Positions 53,454 to 64,000 of a stretch of DNA of 64,000 nucleotides are shown here, in pieces. Every line of letters begins with the position of its first letter. Within the stretch, counting starts at the first letter, position 1. Source of the DNA: Daphnia carinata. Lineage: Eukaryota; Arthropoda; Branchiopoda; Diplostraca; Daphniidae. The position numbers and the translations under genes are program-made. The stretch spans positions 1,736,001 to 1,800,000 of the forward strand of contig NC_081339.1 of NCBI RefSeq assembly GCF_022539665.2, given 5' to 3'. Under the pieces are notes generated by a model. That model worked only from the letters and a program-made list of their open reading frames with translations. It was not told where the DNA came from and searched no databases.

Positions 53454-53786
53454 ATGGCCGAAGATCACTCCCGCCAACCGAGGATGCCCCTTTTTAAACG
53501 AATCTGCCGCGGGATTGCCGCGGTGCAAACCATAAAACCGCGATACAAACCGTCAAACCGCGGTTCAATCGGTTTGAAAAAACAGCAAGCTGAACCACAC
53601 CGGTTTGTCCTTTTTAAAAAAAAACCGCGTGGGTCGGCCAAAATCGTGCCCGATCGTCGCCGGGCCCAGCCCTACTTGCACACCGGCTTTCAGATTTTAA
53701 ATTCGTCTGCTGGGGTGACACTAACCTTTTTCCTATTCGCCAATTTTGGTCACGGAGCCCCAGGCAATATCGACAGGCGGCAATAA
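53454..53786 (+). CDS. Accessory ORF 2 remnant of the plus-strand retroelement
   Basis: 110 codons starting MAEDHSRQPRMP, matching MAENHNNRSGAP in the minus copy only over the start and leader. The rest is basic and lacks the RHPPL domain, so the 3' part was replaced or frameshifted. Basic low-complexity content makes the downstream frame doubtful. Confidence 0.4.
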   Translation: MAEDHSRQPRMPLFKRICRGIAAVQTIKPRYKPSNRGSIGLKKQQAEPHRFVLFKKKPRGSAKIVPDRRRAQPYLHTGFQILNSSAGVTLTFFLFANFGHGAPGNIDRRQ

Positions 53787-53789
53787 TGG

Positions 53790-54837
53790 ACGACATCATG
53801 TTCGTAGATTTGAAAAGCTACTTTAGCCGTTAAGCTTTGAATTTGCATATAAAGATATTAATATAATTAATTCCGATTTTATATAAACATAGCTACGTAA
53901 GAGATCTGCATTATTTCGAAAAAATTATGCTTTCCAATCACAATAAATAGCCGAACGGGAGGCTTTTTGAGTCAAAATTCGGGAATTTATACGCCATTAT
54001 GGCAGCTTTTAGTTTGTTTTTTTATTATTTTGAAACCCAAGATAATCTAACTAATTGGCAATAATGGGTATTAAACAGAACTATAACATCCCAGAAAATA
54101 GATAGTTAATTTAAATACTAAAGATGCGTAAATGACGAAATTTTCGATTTATTGGTAGCGTTAAGTAACGAAATCTTTCAGCATATTATTGAATGCGAAA
54201 TTTCACCAAAAGAAAACAAATTTTGCTGTGAAACGACGGAATTTTCTAGAGATTCATAAAAACATATGATCGAAGGAAAAAATGTAATGATTCGAAAGGT
54301 AAAAGTTATTATTTTAAGTTATTATTTCAAAATAAAACTCAAAAAATAAAACTAAAATAATAACTCAATAAAAAGACAAAGTATATTTTTTTTGTTCATT
54401 TATTGTTTTACTATCAATATGTTAGATATGAAAGACTTAATGCCATAAGCGGCGCCAAGTTCATTTATTTTGAAAAAAAAATTCGGCTCTCATTGTTTTA
54501 GTCATCCCTTGCCTCGTGGATGTGGATCAAATAAATGAATTATGAAGCTACAAGTTCGATGCTACCCAGAATTTCAATTAATCTTCGATTCAGAATTTTT
54601 TTTATTTATTTTTGCGTTATTACTAAGTATTTTGTATCCTATTTTATCTTATCTTTAGCCTAAAATGTAAATAAAACAAAAATTTTAATATCTTATCTTA
54701 ACTGTTTTTTTTTCGGTAGCATCTTTTATCGAAGCATTTTTTTTCGGTATTTACAAAATATCTTAACTTAACTTTGTGTTTTAAAAATTTGTTTACACTA
54801 ACTGTATCTACAGGGTAAAAAAAAGATAGAAAGCACT
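53790..54837. other. AT-rich non-coding interval
   Basis: Very AT-rich with long A and T runs. No gene, tRNA or clear repeat seen. Confidence 0.5.
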
Positions 54838-55379
54838 GCATATATGTTAGTGCAGCCACCATGGCCTTCTTAGTAAGTAAACAGAATCGCAAAAACTATT
54901 TTTAAAAAACCTACATTTAACATCGTTAATGTCTTAGATTCGTTCGTTGAAATTTCATATAAGACCAGCAGTGTCATCGCGTGACACGTATGGTAAACGA
55001 GCAAACTGCGGCGAGATAAGAAAGAGCTCCAAAGACGGGAGCAAACAGGCTACTTGAATGAACAAGGGGAAATAAATAGTTGCCCGCCACACACTATTAG
55101 CTTCATTATGCCATCAGCCTATCATTTAGCTCTCATATATGTTAGTGCAGCCACCATGGTCCTCTTGGTAAATAAAACAGAAACGCAAAAACAATTTTAA
55201 GAAACCTACATTCAACATCGTTAATGTCTTAGATAGGTTCGCTGAAATTTCATATAAAACCAGAGTCATCGCTTGACGCGTATGGTAAACGAGCAAACTG
55301 CGGTGAGATAACGAAGAGCTCCAAAGACGGGAGCAAGAGCTGGAAAGAACAAGGGGAATTAAAGAGTTGCCCGCCACAG
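54838..55379 (+). repeat. YIF1: Tandem pair of YIF1-derived segments
   Basis: 54,838-55,093 and 55,136-55,379 are two direct copies of about 250 bp. Each begins with the end of YIF1's penultimate exon (TATGTTAGTGCAGCCACC...) and its splice donor, the intron and the start of the last exon, as at 27,250-27,400. Each then has a shared extra segment (GAGCTCCAAAGACGGGAGCA) not in YIF1. Chimeric and non-functional as YIF1. Confidence 0.75.
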
Positions 55380-55639
55380 TCCAAGTTCCAGTGCCGGCGC
55401 CGATCACAACAGCGCTGAGTAAGGAGATCAAGGACTTCGCAGCCATTAGAGCCGGACCCTCAAAAGAACTGGCCCAGATCAAAAAAGCGAAATCTACAAC
55501 AACAGGAACACCCAAAAAATGGAAAAAGATATCCCTAGAGGATAAGCTGAGCAAACAGCGGTCGAAGCGACTGGCAAGTACAGGACTCGTCTTCTCGCCC
55601 GACGAGGACGAGATCCTCAAGTCACCGTTTTCTGCTTAA
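55305..55639 (+). CDS. Short unrecognised ORF, charged C-terminus of unknown gene
   Basis: Open from about 55,305 (DNEELQRREQELERTRGIKE) through IKDFAAIRAGPSKELAQIKK to LKSPFSA and TAA at 55,639. An AATAAA lies at 55,688. Highly charged, with coiled-coil potential at the start. The 5' end overlaps the second YIF1-derived repeat, so it is chimeric. No family recognised; it may be the end of a captured or retroelement gene. Confidence 0.35.
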
Positions 55640-55834
55640 AATATTATTGTTACTCTGTTATAAATTATTGTATATGTTGGTTGTTGGAAATAAAAGAACG
55701 TTAAAAGCACACAGAACTCTTCTCATTTCAAAAATTAAAAAATTAAAAATTAAAAATATAACTCAAAATATAAAACTACCAACCTATATATATGAAGAAG
55801 AATTCTACACATGTAAATATTACTGATTAATTGA

Positions 55835-55945
55835 TACCCGACGTACTTGTACGATGAAAATGCCGGAAAGTCAAATGAATTAAGTTTCGTTTCAATATTC
55901 ATAACATCAAGCATCATCCTAACGACGAAAACTTCAAGAAGTACC
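55835..55945 (-). pseudogene. YIF1: YIF1 exon fragment, minus strand
   Basis: Encodes MMLDVMNIETKLNSFDFPAF then SSYKYVG, matching the second half of the YIF1 exon at 27,040-27,118 with substitutions. The segment missing from the right arm of the giant inverted repeat starts at nearly the same point. Confidence 0.75.
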
Positions 55946-55975
55946 CAGAAAATGTCACAGGAAAAGACGAACGGA

Positions 55976-57557
55976 ATCAAAGAAAAAACTATCGCACAGT
56001 TGTGATAACGCAATGATGCGTTTCACTGCTAATAACCCTATTATTAATGCCAGTGCTCTCGCAGGTTAGGCTAGTGTTAATTTTTTTGTTTAATAAGAAA
56101 ATTTTTTTGCTGTTTAGATTCACTCTCAATACACGTGAGACCCACATCATATTTTTGTGTTCGAAAAGTCGTTGGCGATATTGCTTAGGTGGTCGCAAAC
56201 GAAATGCTATTACATGCAGCCTAACGCGGAAAATCGTTAAAATGTTACGACGGACTTTTTCAATAAGCATCCGTTTCATCCTTTAAAGGTGTTTTTTTTA
56301 GACGGAAAAAACATTTAGGTATAAAATTTTTTGAAATTCATTTTTTAGGCAATTGTACTTTATAAATAAGTTCTTGATTATTCCCTTAAGGTCTGACGTA
56401 CGATAGATTTTTATGCTGAATAGCTATTAATTAATACAACGTTTCTGAGTGTGCAATTGGATAGCTAAGTAGGTCCGACCGAAATATCGTTTCTAGCAGT
56501 TGTTCATCGCATCTGCTGTGAACATCATTTCACAAAAGCCAATGCTGCGATGTAACGAACTTGATTCAAATCTTGAGTTTAAGAGGTTTTTTCATTCTAT
56601 AGGGCGGGCCATTAGCTAAATGGGGGTATGGAAGGGGGTGGGTGGGTGGGTAGAGGTCTGACAAACCATTTGTCTGCCAGTGATTGTCGTTCCCCTTCCT
56701 TTCAGGATGTGACACACTTGCACTACATGCAGAAAATGGCCGGTCATGATTAATGAATAATGATACAACGATCGATCGAATTTTATCTTCAGGCTAAAAC
56801 ATATTAGTCATCAATTATTCTACATAAGTATATAGGCCTAATCTCCATTTTCCCTAGCACTGCCATCGATGCTTCATTCTCAATCAGACGTGCTGCATTT
56901 TGTCCATTGGCACTTGCAGGTTCTGTTTGATCCATGACAAAAGTATAATCGCATCCCTAATTCGCGAAACGGAAATGAAATCTGTATGAGCCGATAAAAA
57001 AAACTAACAATAAAAATTGCGTCGTAACAATTAAAAGTGAAGTGGGAAACATTTTTTTTTTAGCATTTCTGTTTTTTCGCCCTACTTCTCACAAAAAATT
57101 TATTTCATTTAAACAATTTGGAAACACCGTTCAACCATGACGAATGATACAGTTATAGCGGGTTACACAGAATGTGATTTTTTTTCCGAAAATCTTTTTT
57201 GACTAAAACACACTACAATTTTTGGTTTGTTGTGGTAATTGTGCCCGGAGCCAGTTCAGTAATTTGCCTGATGAGACAATAATAATGTGAAGCATCTTAT
57301 CATTTTACAATAGGTTTCACGACATTTTTTAAACGTGCACATGTAATTAACATAAGTGTACCGATCACAACAAACACCAAATGATTGACGGTTGGATGAG
57401 AAAAACACCGTACATGACTAGTTTTTAGGTCAAAACTGCTCGATTCCTTTTCAAAAAGTATCTTTAGTCCCGTTCATCTTTAGGGAGTACCCTTGTCACC
57501 GAGCGAACATGCGACATGTGCGTCTAAAGAAATTCCGCTAATTTGCATATTAGACTC
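55976..57557. other. Intergenic or 3' region of Lim3
   Basis: No coding region recognised. Contains a G-rich run (56,634-56,650) that could form a quadruplex, and AT-rich DNA. Part of it may be the Lim3 3' UTR. Confidence 0.4.
56634..56650 (+). other. G-quadruplex-type motif
   Basis: GGGGGTGGGTGGGTGGG: four G-runs with one-base loops, the strongest G4 pattern, 0.9 kb downstream of the Lim3 stop on the opposite strand. Confidence 0.5.
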
Positions 57558-60500
57558 TCAAAAAGGTTGTCCAGAGCTGGCGGCGTCAGTAACATCTCCA
57601 AGCCATGAATCGGGCGACGGAGGAAAATCGGGATAGTGTCCGTTGCTGCTGCTACTACTCCGTTCACTGCTGTTGCTACTCATATTGCTGATGTCACTGG
57701 ATGCACTAGCAGGAGCTAATGGGGCCATGCCACCCATATCGGGCATTGAAGCACCTGTCATGGGCGTCAAAGGATTGCCATTGCTACCATTGTGCGAACC
57801 CAATCCTCCGTGGCGACCTGCAAAGAATAACGTGATTGAATTATTTCATTTAAAGCGTACACAAGACAGTGAGCATAAAATAAAGACATCCGTTTCTATT
57901 TCGTTCTGGTGGGATTGTCCCGGATCCCTTCCGGATCGAGAATGAAAACGAAATGTGTCACTATCACTTTATTATTGTTCGTTATTTTTCTTTTTCTTTT
58001 TTGCAAGGCAATGCCAGTAAAAGAAAAATCATCGTTTTTCCAAATATTTGGCCAGTTTCTTAAAACAAAAATGTATACCTCCCTATGACTGAGAACCAAT
58101 TTCTTTCAACTCCATCCCACGTAAACATTTATTTCCTTCATTTAGTTTTTAAAAATTAAAAATAAAATAAGGGAAAAATTTAATATAATAGAGCGGCCTG
58201 TGTCTCATTTTCAACTATTAGAATTCCGCAGAAGCTATAATGACACAGATGCAAAGCGGATTTTGGTTTCGGTAGTTGATTCCCTAGACCAACATGCATG
58301 GCTATAATGAAGCTCGACTTATACCTTCTCCCTCTGGAAATATAGTTACAGCGATTTTCGTGGGCATGCGTGAAGCAGCAGATTGAACGACTAACTTCAG
58401 TTAGAGGCTTATGGTTATGCATTTGCTCATATTTCGAAGAGTGAAGCATCGACCGAAAAAGCTTTTGAGCGCCTTACGGTATTCTCAAGGTAATCGATGC
58501 CAAAATAGGGAAAGTAAGTTTTTTTACGATACTGTACGTCAAGGCCGTGATGGGTGTCTAGATGCTGCTACGACGCACAAAAAAATACTTCAAAATTATC
58601 AATACGGCGCTTAGAGGTTGCTTTTCTTATGCATACTTTTGCACGCACACTTTTAGATTAAATGGAAAGCAGTAGATATTCCGTTTTTACAGACCTTTCA
58701 TACCATTTTTTATTTTTCATCGCAAATATGTTGGCGAAATGTTTTTTGTCGTTCGGTCGGTATATTACAAAGGCTTCCAGTAGAAATTAGTTGAGCGGCT
58801 GCCAACGCAAGAGTGAGTGGCCTTGAGGCAATTAACTCAGGTGAAACACCCAATACTGGGAATTTTTGCGCTTGCTGCTAACCAAAAGTCAACCAATATG
58901 ACTCACCAACCCGTTGTTAGAAATGTAACCAAAATTAGTGGATTTAACTGGCAAAGCGAGCGTAAAAACCAGATAAAGCCTCTATGACAACAAATGGGGA
59001 CGTTAAACTCAACTAAGTTTTTTTTTTCTTTTCAATCTTGTACCTTAGAAGGACAAGATTGGGATTCTGGGAAAATCTAGGTAAAGCAGTTCAGAAATAC
59101 GTCAAAGGTATGTAACGTAAAATATCATGGATGAATTCGTTGTTGAACACAAGGCAGCGTTTCCTAACATTATAATATTTGAGTAAATAGCCGTAATTTT
59201 TAGAGAACTCGGCCTTCTTCCCTCCTTGTCTCGCTTTTCAGTTGTAAATAACGTTTTTTATTGCAGTCTAACGCACAGCGAATCGATACACCCGACGGCC
59301 TAATCAAGTTAGATGACCAGGAGTCAGAGACTCGATGGAAGACAAAATAAGTTTCAATTTGAAATTGTTGACCGTCTGAATGCCAGCTTTCGCTTGACTG
59401 TAGACAACCCTCATTTATCGCTATTAAATGGTAGCACTCATTTTAAGAAAAACTAGATTTTTCAAATTTAAGTTATTGAAAATAGGTGGTTTCCCCCCTG
59501 CAGTCACGTTTATAGGCGTAACATTGACCTAGATGCATTGCGTACATAATTATTAAAATATTTGCAGATATTTCGTCCACATAATACTTCCAGAAAACGG
59601 CGACTACTTAGCTCATTGGCTTTAAACGAAGCCACACCGATGAGTTCATCGTAAGGGACAAGACCCAGCAAACACAGGGAGGAAGATGAAAAAAAAAGAA
59701 AGAAAAAAGAAGAGGGGGACGCCCTCCCTACTTATTTTAACGTTCATACAAAAAAAAAATATAAAGGGAGAGAGAAATAGGGAAAGACAGAGAGAGAGGG
59801 GAGCAAGAGAGAGTTAGGGACCAGAGGAAAGGGGGTTATGGGGATATATACGGAGCTTCTAAAAGAGACCATATATTGAGATAAAAAAACTTATCCTCCT
59901 TTCTGGCTGATTAAAATCATACTCGTGAATGGCGCCGTGTATGTACACATATTATCAGTACAGAATAGCACTCATAACAGAATGCTAAACCATTCCTGGC
60001 TCTCGATATGTCTACGCCTCATCAAATGCGGACAAAAGGTGGACTCTCGACTCCTCAATAGATATACGTAGTCTCTAAAAGTTTTAGGAACGTACGAAAT
60101 TTGCGTAGGAAGAGTATATCCAAAAAGCTATAGGTGGCTAGATCTGTTTTGAAATGTTGCCGGCCCTTCATTAAACTCTTGTCAGCGAAAAAGGCACACA
60201 AGTCTATTTAGAAAAATATAGTATACATTCTAATTTAATCCAAAAAGGTGGCACATAAGCAAGAAGAATAAGAAATTAAATTTTACGACACGTTACATTA
60301 GGTGCGATTAAGTCATAGTAAGAATTCCAAAGCTAGGCTTTCGAAAAATCTATTGAGGGTAAAAAGTTAAAACCGATGTGTGCAGTTGGTACCCCTTTCT
60401 ACAAGCTTTTGTATCAATGATGGCTATTCCCTTTAGCCCCTTACTGGTCTAATGGCGGTTACCGACCCGAATGATCCTCATGTGTTTCCGTAATTTATTC

Positions 60501-63500
60501 AGTATTGTATCCCCCATCTATACGCCACACATGACAAAACAGTCTAATGTGCCAAAGGGGAGTTTACGACGCGCACAGGAGCGATAGCACCACACACACC
60601 AGTCAAAGGGAGACAAAATGGAATACCGAAAAGGGAAGGAAGGAAAGAAGGGAGGGAACAGGGGAAATATTAGCCAACAACTTCACGGGTTATCACGGGC
60701 AAAGTGCCGTATAGTCAAACAACGCCCATCTGTTCCGATCTAGACATTCGAGTGGAAACAACAGGCTAGACAAATCAATAGAAAGTCAACAACGCCTCGT
60801 GCACGCCATGCTAAAAGCTACAAGAAAAAAAAATAATAAATAAATTTTTGGCTATGTATGAATTCAAAAAAGGACACAACAAAAAAATTGAGGGTTGTGA
60901 GGGGTGTAAGAACGATGACTTGTGAATCAAATATTCATGTCTGCTGAGATTGACCTTCGACCTCACCTCCCTCCTAGGCTCCCCTTACCGTTTACACCCG
61001 TGTACCATATGGGCGTCGATCAACCAGACACGCCTTTTGCAGGTTTCAGCTTTTAGTGCGCCCTAGAGCTACTATACAATTCCATGCGCTCAGCCGAAGT
61101 GCAGTGTGTTGCGGCGTAATCGAATTAAAAGCTGCCCACCGTTTCAAACTGACTTGAACACACTTCTTTGAATTTCACCGTATTTTCTGTGTTCTTTTCT
61201 TTTCTTATTTCGATACTTTACCTGCGTTCTTTTGAATTAGTTTAGGTTTTACACCGTTTCTAGTTTGATACCGAGCAGTTGGCATAGGAGTACTCGAAGG
61301 CACAAAATAGCGAAATAATATTTATAATAATAGGGGAATAGTTTACCTGAGGAAAAACCGAGGATAAGATCATCTTTCAGATCTTCAATTTTAGACGCTC
61401 TGCTACCATCTTTACCGACTCCAATTGCGCCACCATTAGAGCCTCCAGTACCATTGCGGAAATATTGACCCCATCGGGCTCTGCCAGCATCTTTTTTCAA
61501 TCGCTTCTCTTTAGCTCGTCTATCAAAAAATGTAAGAAAGCAATAATTAGTATCTTCGGCATTTTTTTGCATATTCAAATAATTAGAATCATTTTGGATT
61601 ATTGTAGTTGGTGCTTTCAATTTCGGTTCGAGAGGTTTGCTTACAAAGTTACTGCTTTCATTGCATGGATTCAGTCTTTATACGAAATGAAAATATTTTA
61701 CATACAAAAAAAAAAGAAAGAAAATAAAATAAATAGAAAAAAAGCAAGGCTATACATGAGCGTACGGGGAAGCTGCAACAAAAAAAAGAAAGGAAAAGAA
61801 AAAGAAAAGAACTTGAAAGCGAAGTGAACATCCTTTGTAAGGAAGCCATAGGGAGAACTGCGCAGTCTGGAAGGGATCGAGCAAGAATGTCAGGACCAGT
61901 TACCATGGTTACGAGGAGAGAAGATGGCTTCGCTCCCGAGCGGGGAGCATTCATTGGGCTTCCAGAAAATTAAAGTGGGGCGGTCCTAGCTCAGTGAGCC
62001 TGTGGTGATGGGGTGCTTGAGATGGGCGGAGAGAGGAAGAGAAACGAGTTTTAAAGTAAAGCCTTCCGACAAGGCAATACTTTTCTTTATTTCACGAGAA
62101 AATTGCGGTATTCTTAATATTTACGCAGCTAAACGATAACGAGAACCGTACGGTACGCCGTAAGTAAGACTGCACGTTGAAATGCATGGCCGTTGTTTTC
62201 ATAACCCATATCGAAATTGTGTAAATAGCTATGCACATTGCACTCAAATTAAACAATTTGGTTTGATGCGGGTGAAGCCAAATGAAAAGACATCAACATT
62301 ATACATGCCTGTTTTGGAACCAGACTTGGACCACTCTCATGTCGAGGCCTGTATCCTGGCTGAGTTGCTCACGTACGTGACGGGCTGGTTTAGGACTGGC
62401 ATTGTAAGCCTGTTGAAACGAAAAGCAAATCTATGAGAGTTTGCCCTCGCACTATTACAAATTTCTGTATAGTTTTATATGAACCGATTTTAGCGTCTCC
62501 AGTTGTTTTGCTGTGATTGTTGTCCTTGGTCGCTTCGGCGGGTTTTCTCCTTCTAGAATTTCGAAGGCTGTGATGTAACGAGGAGATGAATGGGTTACTG
62601 CAATTTTGAATGCGTACCTTTAGTCTTAGCGGACTCGTAATCAGCTTTACACACTAGTTTGCGGTCTTCCATAAGATAAAACTCGTCGCCCGTATCCAGT
62701 TGACGGCCACAGAGAAGACACTGGAAACATTCTAAATGGTAAACGTGTTGTTGTGCCCGGCGTACAACCTGCGACGGAGCGATACCTTGATCGCAACACG
62801 CGCATTTGGTACCAAATCTCCTTAAGGGGAAACAAAGAACACTAGTTAGTTTTACATTGCGTGATGTATGACGTAGCCTTTACATTCTTCATTGTATATT
62901 GTAAATAAGCATGATAGAGACAGTTATATACAGTTACAGAATTACTATACATCCTAGCAGTTGTTCTCGTTGGGATTCAGATCAGCCTACCAAAAGTTTG
63001 ACTTAAACCATTGGTTACACCATTCAAGTTTGAATGAATATACTAATCTCCCGAGATGCGAAAACGTATCATCATATAATTGCTCCTATGTGATTTCGCA
63101 CGTTGAAATGCGCTTCGTCCTGCGTCATTACACTTCGTCGATAGCATTACATGTAGAACCCTCAATTGAACCGTTTCCTCACACTCTACCACACTTAAAG
63201 AGACAGAACAAAATTCAAATAGGTAGTGAAACAAAACATTTTGTAATCGCAATGATTTTATCGGATTTTAGGATCGCATCACACAAAATGAGTGCAAACG
63301 TGTGAAGCGTTATTCTCGGTAATTACATAAACCCGTTTTGGAAATACGCAAATGTCATCTACATTTGTAATGTCTTATGAACTCGGATGGTGCTTACCTG
63401 AAGAAATCTTCTTTGCAGTATGTGCTACCACCCCTGACGAAGCATTTGTCAACTAGATGAGTACCGCAATCCATGCATTTGAGACACTCGGTGTGCCAGG

Positions 63501-63572
63501 GACGATCAAGCACCTTGAGAATGAAGCGGTCAAGAATAAAGCCACTGCATCCGGCACATCGTGGGATTGTAG
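57558..63572 (-). CDS. Lim3: Lim3 (Lhx3/4-type LIM-homeodomain transcription factor), 5' end not seen
   Basis: Six exons on the minus strand: 63,398-63,572 (LIM1: [19 protein letters not shown]...CLKCMDCG), 62,618-62,820 (LIM2: [18 protein letters not shown]...[24 protein letters not shown]), 62,485-62,552 ([16 protein letters not shown], homeodomain start), 62,309-62,409 ([22 protein letters not shown]), 61,347-61,519 ([23 protein letters not shown]3-type segment) and 57,558-57,817 (Ser-rich, [17 protein letters not shown], stop). All phases join without breaks. The WGQYFRN and YPDFPxSPxSWL blocks are specific to Lhx3/4, which specify motor neurons and related cell types in the nucleus. The intron before 62,309 uses a GC donor. 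The last intron is 3.5 kb, unusually long for this window. The first exon(s) with the start codon are missing or beyond the window. Confidence 0.95.
57818..61346 (-). other. Last Lim3 intron (3.5 kb)
   Basis: No exon or mobile element recognised. It has a long purine tract at 59,670-59,835 (GA-rich) and mixed-complexity DNA around it. An intron this long next to a developmental gene may hold enhancers; no specific site was identified. Confidence 0.5.
61899..61912. promoter_or_regulatory. X-box-like RFX site in a Lim3 intron
   Basis: GTTACCATGGTTAC is a near-perfect inverted repeat that fits the RFX-factor X-box consensus (RYYNYY N1-3 RRNRAC). It lies in the intron between the two homeodomain-spanning exons. 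Confidence 0.4.
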
Positions 63573-64000
63573 CTGTAAAAATAAGTGAATTGGAAATCGC
63601 AAATAAATGCCAAATTTAAAACAAATTATCTACGGATGCTGTATTCATGAACTTTTTTAAGTTAAAAAAAATTCTTTGTGCTGTTTCCTTTGTTGTGTGT
63701 CACACAAGAGCAAAGTCAACAAAAGCCTTCGCGGTATTTGCTGGTATTGCTAGGCCTATACTGTGGCAATTTCTTATCAAATTACTATACACATTCCATT
63801 TGTCTTCTTTCAAATTTAGAGCATTATTTTTCATTATTGTTGCCATTGCATTTCAAGAGGCGGGGAGATGCAGCTAATTCAAATTCCGTACACTGGGACA
63901 AAAATCGCTTTAAATGTTAAGCCAAAACATGCTGATTTTTTAATTTTGCATCAGATTTATGTATTTTATTTTGAAAATTGTACTGCAAACCAAAACATAT
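63573..64000. other. Right edge, presumed Lim3 intron
   Basis: No exon recognised. AT-rich. The exon with the Lim3 start codon should lie upstream on the minus strand, beyond the window. Confidence 0.5.

Noticed and set aside
61658-61954. Minus-strand ORF with long hydrophobic Phe/Leu/Ser stretch as a membrane protein
   Set aside because: It is the translation of the A-rich tract at 61,700-61,810 inside a Lim3 intron.

Overview
The window is eukaryotic, from an arthropod. Introns are short (mostly 60-100 bp, GT-AG), coding density is low, and recognisable exons belong to animal genes (Lim3/Lhx3-4, YIF1, vasa, ABAT, AIFM1, CEP350). The style suggests a branchiopod crustacean such as Daphnia; that is inference. 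Only one ordinary single-copy gene is clear: Lim3 at the right edge. Almost everything else is nested mobile elements and truncated copies of host genes.

Layout. 1-905: broken vasa copy. 1,079-14,636: a Ty3/gypsy-type retroelement on the minus strand, bracketed by a 0.67 kb direct repeat. In transcript order it has an upstream ORF, gag (split by a 455-bp solo LTR), protease-RT-RNase H-integrase, accessory ORF 1, two tRNA-like sequences, accessory ORF 2, another tRNA-like sequence, a two-piece env-like glycoprotein and a probable 3' LTR. 14,950-19,513: a THAP/P-element-like DNA transposon split by a complete pogo/Tigger element (16,193-18,715). 20,426-21,255: CEP350-like fragment. 21,617-33,083: a giant inverted repeat with 5.4 kb arms and a 0.62 kb spacer, carrying two copies each of a zinc-finger-like gene, a vasa fragment and a YIF1 fragment. 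33-41 kb: sparse DNA with MITE-like repeats and ABAT and AIFM1 fragments. 41-53.8 kb: a second, plus-strand copy of the same kind of retroelement (LTR-like piece, pol, accessory ORF 1, antisense tRNA-like array, start of accessory ORF 2), interrupted by a 3 kb DNA transposon, a Harbinger-type MITE and a full-length hAT element. 54.8-56 kb: YIF1-derived fragments. 57,558-63,572: Lim3, minus strand, six exons visible.

The most unusual observation is the shared architecture of the two retroelements. Between integrase and env each carries two short accessory ORFs. In the minus copy these share a C-terminal domain with a conserved RHPPL-x-x-W motif. Each accessory ORF has a TATA box about 95-115 bp upstream of its ATG. 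Several related tRNA-like sequences lie between the two ORFs, all antisense to the element. I know of no described retroelement with this organisation, but I could not run a search. All identities come from reading the sequence without database comparison.
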